Below, piece by piece: positions 39,538 to 47,793 of a stretch of 64,000 nt of DNA; position 1 is the stretch's first letter, and each line of letters opens with the position of its first letter. The notes below the pieces were generated by a model, which made no database searches, was not told where the DNA came from, and saw nothing but the letters and a program-made list of their open reading frames with translations. Source of the DNA: Streptomyces violens (GTDB taxonomy: Bacteria > Actinomycetota > Actinomycetes > Streptomycetales > Streptomycetaceae); NCBI RefSeq assembly GCF_000717745.1, contig NZ_JOBH01000001.1:186001-250000 (forward strand). Direction: 5' to 3'. The position numbers and the translations under genes are program-made.

Positions 39538-40924
39538 CCCCATCGAGGGATCCGTGGCCGGGCCGGACGACGTGGGGCTGCTGGCCCCCGTCCGGGCCGG
39601 CTCGGCGGCCGAGCCCGCGACCGGGGACGCCGCGTTCCTCCAGGCCATGCTGGATGCGGAGGCCGCGCTCACCCGGGCGCAGGCCGCGCTCGGCGAGGCC
39701 CCGGCGGCCGCGGCCGAGGCCGTGACGGCCGCAGCCCGCGCGGACCGCTTTGACGTCCGCGACCTGGCGCTGCGTGCCCGCTCCGGCGGCAACCCGGTGA
39801 TCCCGCTGGTCGCGGACCTCACCGCGGCCGTGAAGGAGGCGGCGCCGGACGCCGCCGCGTACGTCCACCGGGGCGCCACCAGCCAGGACATCTGGGACAC
39901 CGCCGCGATGCTGGTCGCGCGGCGGACGGTGGCGCTGGTACTGGGTGACCTGGAGCGCACGGCGACCGCGCTGTACGGGCTGGCGGACGCGCACCGCGAG
40001 ACGGTCATGCCGGGCCGCACCCTCACCCAGCACGCCGTGCCGACCACCTTCGGGCTGAAGGCGGCGGGCTGGCGGGCGCTGGTCCTGGACGCGTACGAGC
40101 GGCTGGCCGCGGTCCGGCTGCCGGCCCAGCTCGGCGGCGCGGCCGGGACGCTGGCCGCGTTCGGCGCGCTGTCGGAGACGTTCGCCCCCGAGGACGGGGA
40201 GCGGCTGATCGCCGCGTACGCGGCGGAGGCCGGGCTCGACGAGCCGACGCTGCCCTGGCACACCCTGCGCACGCCCGTCGCCGACCTGGCGGCCGCGCTC
40301 GCCTTCGCCACCGGCGCGCTCGGCAAGATCGCCGCGGATGTACTCGTGCTCTCCCGTACCGAGTGCGGCGAGGTCGCCGAGGGCAGCGGCGGCGGTTCGT
40401 CCGCGATGCCGCACAAGGCCAACCCGGTACGCGCCACGCTGCTCGCCGCCGCCACCCGGCAGGCGCCCGGACTCGCCGCGACCGTACTGGGCTCGCTGGC
40501 CGCCGAGGACGAGCGCCCGGCCGGCGCCTGGCACGCCGAATGGCAGCCGCTGCGCGAGCTGCTGCGGCTGGCCGGCGGCGCCGCCGAGCAGGCCGCCGGG
40601 CTGGCGGAGGGCCTGCGCGTCTTCCCCGACCGGATGCGCGCGAACCTGATGCGGACCAAGGGGCTGATGGCCGCCGAGCGGCTGTCCGCCGCGCTCGCGC
40701 CGGTACTCGGACGGCAGGCCGCCAAGGCCGCGCTGACCCGCGCCTCCCGCACCGCCGTCGAGGAGGACCGCACGCTGGCCGACGTGCTGCGCGCCGACCC
40801 GGAAGTGGCCGGCGCGCTGTCCCCGGAGGAGCTGACCGCACTGGCCGACCCGGCCGCCTACACCGGCTCCGCCGCCGCCCTCACCGACCGCGCCCTGCGC
40901 CGGCCGGGACCGACGGACGCCTGA
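39524..40924 (+). CDS. pcaB: 3-carboxy-cis,cis-muconate cycloisomerase
   Basis: 466 aa, fumarase/aspartase superfamily: YVHRGATSQDIWDTA (catalytic region), GRTLTQHAVPTTFGLKAAGW and the signature EGSGGGSSAMPHKANPV. Start is TTG 39524, supported by AAGGAG (39508-39513) and the family N-terminus; this gives a 14-base overlap with pcaG. A TTG start is uncommon. Confidence 0.95.
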   Translation: MPSTDPIEGSVAGPDDVGLLAPVRAGSAAEPATGDAAFLQAMLDAEAALTRAQAALGEAPAAAAEAVTAAARADRFDVRDLALRARSGGNPVIPLVADLTAAVKEAAPDAAAYVHRGATSQDIWDTAAMLVARRTVALVLGDLERTATALYGLADAHRETVMPGRTLTQHAVPTTFGLKAAGWRALVLDAYERLAAVRLPAQLGGAAGTLAAFGALSETFAPEDGERLIAAYAAEAGLDEPTLPWHTLRTPVADLAAALAFATGALGKIAADVLVLSRTECGEVAEGSGGGSSAMPHKANPVRATLLAAATRQAPGLAATVLGSLAAEDERPAGAWHAEWQPLRELLRLAGGAAEQAAGLAEGLRVFPDRMRANLMRTKGLMAAERLSAALAPVLGRQAAKAALTRASRTAVEEDRTLADVLRADPEVAGALSPEELTALADPAAYTGSAAALTDRALRRPGPTDA

Positions 40925-40987
40925 CCGCCGCCCCGCCGGGCACCCGTTCCCCATCCGTACCCGTAACTCCCCCGAGGAGGCCCCCAC

Positions 40988-42163
40988 ATGACCGAGCTCC
41001 CCCACCACCGGCTCGACGGACCGCAGGACGCCCCGCCGCTGATCCTCGGCCCGTCCATCGGCACCTCGCTCGACGTCTGGGAGCCGCAGCTGGCCGCCCT
41101 GACCCGGACGCACCGCGTGCTGCGCTGGGACCTGCCGGGGCACGGCGGTTCGGCGGCCGGGCTGGTGCCCGCCGAGGCCACCATGGCCGACATCGCCCGG
41201 CTCGTGCTGGGGCTGGCCGACGCGCAGGGCTGGGACACCTTCGCGTACGCCGGGATCTCCATCGGCGGCGCGGTCGGCCTGACGCTCGCCGCCGACCACC
41301 CCGAGCGGCTGACCCGGCTCGCAGTGGTGTGCTCCTCGGCCCACTTCGGCGGCTCGGACACCTGGCGGGAGCGGGCCGCGCTGGTCCGCAAGGACGGTAC
41401 GGAGGCAATGGCGGCCAGCCGTCCGGGCACCTGGTTCGCGCCCGAGTTCGCCGCGGCGCACCGCGGCCAGGAGCTGATCAAGGACCTGCTGGACACCGAC
41501 CCGGCCGGGTACGCCGCCTGCTGCGAGGCGCTCGCCTCGTACGACGTCCGGGACCGGCTCTCCGGCATCACCGTGCCCACGCTGGTCGTCGCCGGCCGCG
41601 AGGACCCGGCGACGCCGCCCGCGCACGCCCGCGAGATCGCCGACGGCATCCCCGGCGCGAGCCTGACCGAGGTCGCGGACGCCCACCACCTCGCGGGCGT
41701 GGACCGGCCGGGCCCGGTGACCGCCGCGCTGGCCGCGCACTTCGCGCCGAGTGCGGACGCGGGCGCCGAGACGGACGGGGTGCCGTCCGACGACGCGGGC
41801 CGGCACGCCGCCGGCATGGCCGTCCGCCGCGCCGTCCTCGGTGACGCGCACGTCGACCGCGCCGAGGCGAAGAAGACCCAGTTCACCACCCGCTTCCAGG
41901 ACTTCATCACCCGCTACGCCTGGGGCGAGATCTGGACCGGCGACACCCTGGACCGCCGCACCCGCAGCTGCATCACGCTCACCGCACTGGTCGCCCACGG
42001 CCACCACGCCGAACTGGCCATGCACGTACGGGCCGCGGTACGCAACGGCCTCACCCCCGAGGAGATCGGCGAGGTCCTGATGCAGAGCGCGGTCTACTGC
42101 GGTGTCCCGGCCGCCAACGCCGCGTTCGGCATCGCCCAGGAGGTGCTGGCCGAACTGGAGTGA
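40988..42163 (+). CDS. pcaL: fused 3-oxoadipate enol-lactonase / 4-carboxymuconolactone decarboxylase
   Basis: 391 aa. Residues about 1-255 are an alpha/beta hydrolase (PcaD): VLRWDLPGHGGSA, nucleophile in YAGISIGGAVGL, Asp in VAGREDPATPP, His in VADAHHLAGVDRP. After an acidic linker (DAGAETDGVPSDDAG), residues about 275-391 are PcaC: GMAVRRAVLGDAHVDRA, WGEIWTGDTLDRRTRSCITLTALVAHGHHAEL. The DC fusion is the usual Streptomyces/Rhodococcus PcaL. Product 3-oxoadipate goes to PcaIJ; the last step (PcaF) is not encoded here. Confidence 0.96.
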   Translation: MTELPHHRLDGPQDAPPLILGPSIGTSLDVWEPQLAALTRTHRVLRWDLPGHGGSAAGLVPAEATMADIARLVLGLADAQGWDTFAYAGISIGGAVGLTLAADHPERLTRLAVVCSSAHFGGSDTWRERAALVRKDGTEAMAASRPGTWFAPEFAAAHRGQELIKDLLDTDPAGYAACCEALASYDVRDRLSGITVPTLVVAGREDPATPPAHAREIADGIPGASLTEVADAHHLAGVDRPGPVTAALAAHFAPSADAGAETDGVPSDDAGRHAAGMAVRRAVLGDAHVDRAEAKKTQFTTRFQDFITRYAWGEIWTGDTLDRRTRSCITLTALVAHGHHAELAMHVRAAVRNGLTPEEIGEVLMQSAVYCGVPAANAAFGIAQEVLAELE

Positions 42164-42170
42164 CCTGCGT

Positions 42171-42193
42171 GGCGGGGGCGCGATGCCCCGGCC
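42171..42193. terminator. hairpin downstream of pcaL
   Basis: GGCGGGGGC/GCCCCGGCC with one mismatch and a 5-nt loop. No T tract. Confidence 0.4.
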
Positions 42194-42253
42194 ATGTCCC
42201 CCGGCCGGAATGATCTGTTGCGCGTTTCACGTGGTTGCCATGCGTGCATCACA

Positions 42254-42295
42254 CCGGTGCGGCAGAGTGGTCGCCGCACCGGGTCGATCATCGAC
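42254..42295 (+). promoter_or_regulatory. inverted repeats upstream of the ABC importer
   Basis: CCGGTGCGG (42254-42262)/CCGCACCGG (42274-42282), then the perfect 13-bp palindrome GTCGAT-C-ATCGAC (42283-42295), 21 bases before the substrate-binding protein start. Likely repressor sites; the regulator is not encoded adjacent. Confidence 0.5.
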
Positions 42296-42316
42296 GAGCG
42301 CTGGGGGACAGCAGGC

Positions 42317-43585
42317 ATGACGGACATCGGCAGACGGCGGCTGTTGGCGGCCGGCGGCGGTATCGCGCTCACCGGCGCACTGGCGGCCTGCGGCTCCAAC
42401 ACCGGCCGGAGCGGCGGAGGTTCGGGCCCGGCGCTGAGCCAGTGGTACCACCAGTACGGCGAGGCCGGCACCGAGCAGGCGGTGAAACGGTACGCCGATG
42501 CGTACGACAAGGCGCAGGTCACCGTCCAGTGGCGGCCCGGCGACTACGACCGGCAGACCGCCGCCGCCCTGCTGACCGACTCGGGCCCGGACGTCTTCGA
42601 GGTCAACGGCCCGACGCTGGACCAGATCCGCGGCGGCCAGGTCGTCGATCTGACCGACGCTGTCGAGCCCGTCAAGGACGACTTCAACCAGGCCGTCCTC
42701 GCGCCGAAGATCTGGCAGGACAAGATCTGGTCGATCCCGCAGGTCATCGACATGCAGCTGCTCTACTACCGCAAGAGCATGCTGGCGGACGCCGGGGTGC
42801 AGCCGCCCCGCACACTCGACGAACTGGTCGACGTCGCCCGCGAGTTGACCGCCAAGGGCAAGAAGGACAAGGTCAAGGGGCTGTTCCTGGGGAACGACGG
42901 CGGCGCGGGCGCGCTCGGCGGCACCCCGCTGTACGCCGCCGGGCTGTCCATCGTCACCGAGGACGGCAAGGTCGGTTTCGACGACCCGGCCGCGGCCCGC
43001 ACGCTCGGGAAGATCCACGAGCTGTACGCCGACAAGTCCCTGCTCCTCGGCGCGCCCACCGACTGGTCCGACCCGGACGCGCTCACCCAGGGCCTGACCG
43101 CGATGCAGTGGTCGGGGCTGTGGGCGCTGCCGGAGGTGAAGAAGGCGCTGGGGGACGACTTCGGGGTGCTGCCGTTCCCGAAGGACGGCTCCGGCGGCAA
43201 GAACGCCGTGCCGGTCGGCGCGTACGGCTCGGCGGTCAGCGCGCGCAGCAAGCACAAGAAGGAGGCGGTGGCCTTCGCGAAGTGGCTGTGGATCGACCGC
43301 ACGGACTACCAGCGCGACTTCGCGCTCTCCTACGGCTTCCACATCCCGGCCCGGCTCTCCCTCGCCGAGAAGGCGAAGGAGCTGCGTTCGGGCGCGGCCG
43401 CCGACGCCGTCTCGTACGCCACCGACCTCGGCCACTCCGAGCCGCTGCTGTGGACCACCGCAGCCAAGACCGCCTACCAGGACGCGGTCAGCCGCATCAT
43501 CAAGGACGGCGCGAACCCGGAGAGCGAGCTGAAGACGGTCGTACGGAAGACCAAGGCCGAGCTGGACCGGGTCAAGAAGAAGTGA
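42317..43585 (+). CDS. ABC transporter substrate-binding lipoprotein (CUT1, sugar type)
   Basis: 422 aa. The signal has a twin-Arg stretch (GRRRLLAAGGGIALTG) and lipobox LAAC with Cys near residue 24, so a probable Tat-exported lipoprotein. SBP type 1 fold: TGPDVFEVNGPTLDQI-like region, WSIPQVIDMQLLYYRKSMLADAGVQPP, TAMQWSGLWALPEVKKALGDDFGVLPFP. It binds a sugar or glycoside. Forms an operon with two permeases; no ATPase gene is present, so it would use a shared MsiK-type ATPase. Confidence 0.92.
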   Translation: MTDIGRRRLLAAGGGIALTGALAACGSNTGRSGGGSGPALSQWYHQYGEAGTEQAVKRYADAYDKAQVTVQWRPGDYDRQTAAALLTDSGPDVFEVNGPTLDQIRGGQVVDLTDAVEPVKDDFNQAVLAPKIWQDKIWSIPQVIDMQLLYYRKSMLADAGVQPPRTLDELVDVARELTAKGKKDKVKGLFLGNDGGAGALGGTPLYAAGLSIVTEDGKVGFDDPAAARTLGKIHELYADKSLLLGAPTDWSDPDALTQGLTAMQWSGLWALPEVKKALGDDFGVLPFPKDGSGGKNAVPVGAYGSAVSARSKHKKEAVAFAKWLWIDRTDYQRDFALSYGFHIPARLSLAEKAKELRSGAAADAVSYATDLGHSEPLLWTTAAKTAYQDAVSRIIKDGANPESELKTVVRKTKAELDRVKKK

Positions 43586-44496
43586 TCCGCACGCTGCTGG
43601 GACCCCAGAACCGCAATCTGTGGTTCTGGGTGTTCGTCGGTCCGTTCGCGGTCGGGCTGGCCCTGTTCACGTACGTACCGCTGCTGTGGAGCGTCTGGCT
43701 CAGCTTCTTCGACGCGCACAACACCGTGACGCCGACGAAGTTCGTCGGGCTGGACAACTACGTCTCGATGCTGGGCGACGGCGCGTTCCTCAGCAGCCTG
43801 GGGACGTTCCTGCTGTTCTCGGCGTTCATCGTGCCGGCGACGTATGTGCTGTCGCTGGGGCTGGCGCTGATGGTGAACCGGGTGCGGTTCGCGCAGGCGT
43901 TCTTCCGGTCGGTCTTCTTCCTGCCCACCGCCTGCAGCTATGTCGTCGCGTCGCTGGTGTGGAAGCTGTCGATCTTCAACGGGGTGCGGTTCGGGCTGGC
44001 CAACACCGTGCTGGGGTGGTTCGGCGCGGACCAGACGGCGTGGCTTTCGACGACCGATCCGCCCTGGTACTGGCTGGTGATCGTCACCGTACGGCTCTGG
44101 CTGCAGGCCGGCTTCTACATGATCCTCTTCCTGGCCGGGCTGCAGCGGATCTCGCCACGGCTGTACGAGGCCGCCGCGGTGGACGGTGCCAAGCCCGGCT
44201 GGCAGACCTTCCGGCACATCACCTTCCCGCAGCTCCGTGCGACTTCGGTGGCCGTCGTCCTGCTCCTCGTGATCAACGCCTTCCAGGCGTTCGACGAGTT
44301 CTACAACCTGCTCTCCGACGCCCGCGGCTATCCGCCGTACGCCCGGCCGCCGCTGGTCTACCTGTACTACATCGCGCTCGGCAGCGAGCAGAACCTCGGG
44401 CTCGGCAGCGCGGGCGCGGTGATCCTCGCGCTGATCATCGCGGTGGCGACCATCGTCCAGGCCCGCTGGTTCGGGCTGGGCCGCAAGGAGGACTGA
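43582..44496 (+). CDS. ABC sugar permease, MalF-type
   Basis: 304 aa, six TMs, EAA loop YEAAAVDGAKPGWQTFRHITFPQL. GTG 43582 overlaps the preceding TGA (GTGA) and has AAGAAG just upstream. Partner of the next permease. Confidence 0.92.
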   Translation: MIRTLLGPQNRNLWFWVFVGPFAVGLALFTYVPLLWSVWLSFFDAHNTVTPTKFVGLDNYVSMLGDGAFLSSLGTFLLFSAFIVPATYVLSLGLALMVNRVRFAQAFFRSVFFLPTACSYVVASLVWKLSIFNGVRFGLANTVLGWFGADQTAWLSTTDPPWYWLVIVTVRLWLQAGFYMILFLAGLQRISPRLYEAAAVDGAKPGWQTFRHITFPQLRATSVAVVLLLVINAFQAFDEFYNLLSDARGYPPYARPPLVYLYYIALGSEQNLGLGSAGAVILALIIAVATIVQARWFGLGRKED

Positions 44497-44499
44497 CCG

Positions 44500-45336
44500 G
44501 TGGACCAGGCACTCATCCGGGCGGGCCGGGCCCTGCGGCTGGTCCTGCTGATCGCCCTCGCGCTGCTCTTCCTGATCCCGTTCTACCTGCTGCTGCGCAA
44601 CGGGCTGGCGACCGAGGCGGACATCACCGCGCCGGACTGGACGTTCTTCCCGCGCTCGCTGCAGTGGGGCAACATCGCCGAGCTGTTCGCGGACCCGAAT
44701 CTGCCGATGGCGCGGGCGCTGCTGAACTCCACGGTGATCGCGGTGGCCACGACGCTCGGCACGCTGCTGCTGGCCTCGCTGGCCGGATACGGCCTGGCCC
44801 GCATCCCGTACCGGCACGCGAACGCGGTCTTCTACGCGATCCTCGGCACGCTCATGGTCCCGGCCGCGGTGACTTTCGTACCGAGCTTTGTGCTGGTCTC
44901 GTCGCTGGGGTGGATCTCCACCCTCCGCGGGCTGATCATCCCGACCCTCTTCTCCGCCTTCGCGTGCTTCATCTTCCGGCAGTACTTCCTCGGCTTCCCG
45001 CGCGAGCTGGAGGACGCGGCGCGGGTGGACGGGCTGGGGTACTGGCGGACGTACTGGCGGGTGGTGGTGCCGAACTCCCGGCCGGTGTTCGCGGCGGTCG
45101 GCACCATCGTCTTCATCGGGGCGTGGAACGCCTTCCTGTGGCCGCTGGTGATCGGCCAGGACCGGGAGGCGTGGACGGTGCAGGTGGCGCTGTCGACGTT
45201 CACCACCGCGCAGAACGTCAATCTGCACGAACTGTTCCTCGCGGCCGCGGTCTCGATCCTGCCGCTGATCCTGGTGTTCTTCCTGCTGCAGCGGTACATC
45301 GTGGCCGGGGTGGAGCGGACAGGCATCGACGATTGA
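44500..45336 (+). CDS. ABC sugar permease, MalG-type
   Basis: 278 aa, six TMs, EAA loop LEDAARVDGLGYWRTYWRVVVPNSRP. GTG start 3 bases after the previous stop. Last gene of the importer operon. The promoter of the Cys-containing leader begins within its last codons. Confidence 0.92.
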   Translation: MDQALIRAGRALRLVLLIALALLFLIPFYLLLRNGLATEADITAPDWTFFPRSLQWGNIAELFADPNLPMARALLNSTVIAVATTLGTLLLASLAGYGLARIPYRHANAVFYAILGTLMVPAAVTFVPSFVLVSSLGWISTLRGLIIPTLFSAFACFIFRQYFLGFPRELEDAARVDGLGYWRTYWRVVVPNSRPVFAAVGTIVFIGAWNAFLWPLVIGQDREAWTVQVALSTFTTAQNVNLHELFLAAAVSILPLILVFFLLQRYIVAGVERTGIDD

Positions 45337-45350
45337 TGTACGGTGCCAAC
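45316..45350 (+). promoter_or_regulatory. promoter giving a leaderless transcript for the Cys leader peptide
   Basis: CGGACA (45316-45321), 17-bp spacer, TACGGT (45339-45344, TAnnnT), then 6 bases to ATG 45351. The predicted transcription start coincides with the ATG. Confidence 0.5.
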
Positions 45351-45485
45351 ATGATGGCGCGACCGACCTCCCGTGAGCAGGAGCCGCAGTTCTGCGGCCC
45401 CCGCGGTGAGTGCGCGCCCCGCGGTCTCAGCTTCCTGAGCCGCCGTGGCCGGGTGGGTTCTCCCCCGGTCTGTTCCTGCCGCTGA
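45351..45485 (+). CDS. putative leaderless cysteine-containing leader peptide
   Basis: 44-codon ORF beginning MMARPTSREQEPQFCGPRGE, with Cys codons at positions 15, 21, 41 and 43 and ending VCSCR-stop. It lies between the importer operon and a TauD-type dioxygenase gene, 85 bases before the latter. A palindrome CCGCAG-TT-CTGCGG (45384-45397) and a CCGGG/CCCGG hairpin overlap it, and a long pyrimidine tract follows its stop. Leaderless Cys-rich short ORFs act as cysteine-sensing attenuators in mycobacteria; the match is by position and composition only, and the four Cys are not consecutive. Could be a chance ORF. Confidence 0.45.
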   Translation: MMARPTSREQEPQFCGPRGECAPRGLSFLSRRGRVGSPPVCSCR

Positions 45486-45570
45486 GCCCGTTCGCTCCGG
45501 TTTTCTCCCCCCTTTTCCCTTTGCTCGCCTTTCTCCTTCCTGCACACCTCTGTCTCTTCAGGAGGATCAG

Positions 45571-46509
45571 ATGACGGCCATCGCCGTACCCACCGCCCCT
45601 GCCCTGCGCGACCACCGCATCCCCGCCGACGGCCTCTACGAAGGCGTACGCGTCCTGAACCGGCTGCCCGAAGGCTGGGAGGACCGGCCGTACGAGCGCT
45701 TCGAGGTCGTGCCGCAGGGCCGCACCATCGGCGCCGAGATCCGCGGTGTGGACCTGTCCCGCCCGCTGGGCGACGCGCTCCGCGCCGAGCTGAACCGGGC
45801 CCTGCTGGAGTGGAAGGTGCTCTTCTTCCGCGGCGCGCACCTGCCCTCCGGCGCGCAGGCCGCGTTCGCCCGCAACTGGGGTGAGCTGGAGACCAATCCG
45901 CTGCTGGCGCGCGGGGACAGCGAGGAGGTGGTGCGGTTCGACAAGAAGGACCCCACGGCACCCACCTTCGAGAACGTCTGGCACACGGACGTGACCTTCC
46001 GGGAGCGGCCGGCGCTGGGCGCGGTGCTCCAGTTGCGCGAGGTGCCGCCGTTCGGCGGGGACACGATGTGGGCCGACATGGCGGCCGCGTACGACAACCT
46101 GCCGCAGGAGGTGAAGAACCGCATCGACGGTGCCCGCGCCGTGCACGACTTCATCCCCGGCTTCTCGCGCTTCTACCCGGCCGAGCGGCTCGCCCCGCTC
46201 CAGGAGCAGTTCCCGCCGGTCGAGCACCCGGTGGTGCGCCGCCATCCGGAGACGGGCCGGAAGATGCTCTTCGTCAACACCTCCTTCACCACCCGCATCG
46301 TGGGCTGGGACCGGGCGGAGAGCGACCGCATGCTGCGGCTGCTGTTCCAGCAGGCCCATGTGCCGGAGTACCAGGTGCGGTTCCGCTGGCAGGCGGGCGA
46401 CGTGGCGTTCTGGGACAACCGGGCGACGCAGCACTACGCGGTGGCGGACTACGCCCCGCACGGGCGGGTCGCGGAGCGGGTCGCCATCGCGGGTGACCGG
46501 CCGCAGTAG
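45571..46509 (+). CDS. TauD/TfdA-family Fe(II)/2-oxoglutarate dioxygenase
   Basis: 312 aa. Facial triad visible as His-x-Asp in NVWHTDVTFRERP and distal His in TQHYAVADY, with the 2-OG Arg in GRVAERVAIAGD. It resembles taurine/alkylsulfonate and alkyl sulfate dioxygenases, which release sulfite or sulfate for cysteine synthesis. ATG 45571 is fixed by AGGAGG 5 bases upstream. Regulation may involve the Cys-containing leader. The CUT1 importer upstream is a separate unit but could supply the substrate. Confidence 0.92.
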   Translation: MTAIAVPTAPALRDHRIPADGLYEGVRVLNRLPEGWEDRPYERFEVVPQGRTIGAEIRGVDLSRPLGDALRAELNRALLEWKVLFFRGAHLPSGAQAAFARNWGELETNPLLARGDSEEVVRFDKKDPTAPTFENVWHTDVTFRERPALGAVLQLREVPPFGGDTMWADMAAAYDNLPQEVKNRIDGARAVHDFIPGFSRFYPAERLAPLQEQFPPVEHPVVRRHPETGRKMLFVNTSFTTRIVGWDRAESDRMLRLLFQQAHVPEYQVRFRWQAGDVAFWDNRATQHYAVADYAPHGRVAERVAIAGDRPQ

Positions 46510-46535
46510 GACTGTCCGGCCTCCCGTTACCGCTT

Positions 46536-46607
46536 GTTGAGGCCACGTCAACTCGGGCCTCCTACGGTGCACTGCGCGTCTCCCCGGCCGCCACCCGGCG
46601 GCCGGGG
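46536..46607 (+). promoter_or_regulatory. inverted repeat and strong hairpin before the PhoX-like gene
   Basis: GTTGA-N7-TCAAC (46536-46552), a possible -10 TACGGT (46563-46568), and an 11-bp hairpin CCCCGGCCGCC/GGCGGCCGGGG with 4-nt loop (46582-46607), 25 bases before the start codon. The hairpin may terminate the TauD transcript or sit in the 5' leader of the next gene. Confidence 0.5.
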
Positions 46608-46632
46608 CTCTCACGACACACGTGGAGTGACC

Positions 46633-47793
46633 GTGGAACGTCGTACCTTCCTGCGCGGAGCCGTCATCGGCGCCTCGGCGGCCGCCTTCGCCGGCACCCT
46701 GATGCCCGGTGCCGCATACGCCGCCCCCGCCCAGCCGGGCTCCGGCCCGTACGGCGCGCTCGGCGCCGCGGACGCCAACGGCATCCAGCTGCCCGCCGGC
46801 TTCACCAGCCGCATCATCGCCCGGTCCGGCCGACAGGTCGGCAGCACCGGCTACACCTGGCACAACGCCCCCGACGGCGGTGCCTGCTTCGCCGACAGCA
46901 CGGGCTGGATCTATGTCTCCAACTCGGAGATCAACCCGGGCGGTGGCGTCAGCGCGGTGAAGTTCGGCGCGACCGGTGCGATCACCGGCGCGTACCGCAT
47001 CCTGTCCAACACCCGGCAGAACTGCGCGGGCGGCAGAACCCCGTGGAACACCTGGCTCTCCTGCGAGGAGGTCTCGCTCGGCGCGGTGTACGAGACGGAT
47101 CCGTTCGGGGCGAAGGCGGCCGTCCGCCGGGACGCGCTGGGGAAGTTCAAGCACGAGGCGGCCGCGGCCGACCCGGTGCGCAAGGTGATCTATCTGACCG
47201 AGGACGAGTCGGACGGCTGTCTGTACCGCTTCGTGCCGGCCACGTGGGGCGATCTGTCGGCCGGCCAGCTCCAGGTGCTGGTCGCCGGCTCCGCCACATC
47301 CGGCTCCTTCAGCTGGGCGAACGTGCCCGACCCGGACGGTTCGCCCGCCACCACCCGTACCCAGGTCTCCGGCGCCAAGCACTTCAACGGCGGCGAGGGC
47401 TGCCACTACGCCAACGACACGGTGTGGTTCACCACCAAGGGCGACAACCGCCTCTGGCAGCTGAACCTGGCGGACAACACGTACGAGCTGGCGTACGACG
47501 ACTCGCTGGTCAGCGGCGGGAACGCGCCGCTGACCGGGGTCGACAACGTCACCGGCGCGTCCTCCGGCGACCTCTACGTCGCCGAGGACGGCGGCAACAT
47601 GGAGATCTGCGTCATCACGCCGGACGACGTCGTGGCGCCGTTCCTGCGCGTCAACGGCCACTCGGGCTCGGAGATCACCGGCCCGGCCTTCTCGCCGGAC
47701 GGCAAGCGGCTGTACTTCTCCAGCCAGCGCGGCACGACCGGCAGCTCGTCCGGTGGCATCACCTACGAGGTCACGGGGCCGTTCCGGGCGTAG
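46633..47793 (+). CDS. PhoX-like (DUF839) exported protein
   Basis: 386 aa with Tat signal ERRTFLRGAVIGASAAAFAGTLMPGAAYA. Beta-propeller-like DUF839 motifs: GYTWHNAPDGGACF, GWIYVSNSEINPGGGVS, NTWLSCEEV, FKHEAAAADPVRKVIYLTEDESDGCLYRF and FNGGEGCHYANDTVWFTTKGDNRLW. PhoX is a Ca/Fe alkaline phosphatase but is usually about 600 aa; this is a short homologue, so activity is unsure. GTG 46633 chosen since GGAG lies 5 bases upstream; an in-frame GTG at 46627 is too close. Its 3' end overlaps the convergent regulator gene by 23 bases. Confidence 0.82.
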   Translation: MERRTFLRGAVIGASAAAFAGTLMPGAAYAAPAQPGSGPYGALGAADANGIQLPAGFTSRIIARSGRQVGSTGYTWHNAPDGGACFADSTGWIYVSNSEINPGGGVSAVKFGATGAITGAYRILSNTRQNCAGGRTPWNTWLSCEEVSLGAVYETDPFGAKAAVRRDALGKFKHEAAAADPVRKVIYLTEDESDGCLYRFVPATWGDLSAGQLQVLVAGSATSGSFSWANVPDPDGSPATTRTQVSGAKHFNGGEGCHYANDTVWFTTKGDNRLWQLNLADNTYELAYDDSLVSGGNAPLTGVDNVTGASSGDLYVAEDGGNMEICVITPDDVVAPFLRVNGHSGSEITGPAFSPDGKRLYFSSQRGTTGSSSGGITYEVTGPFRA

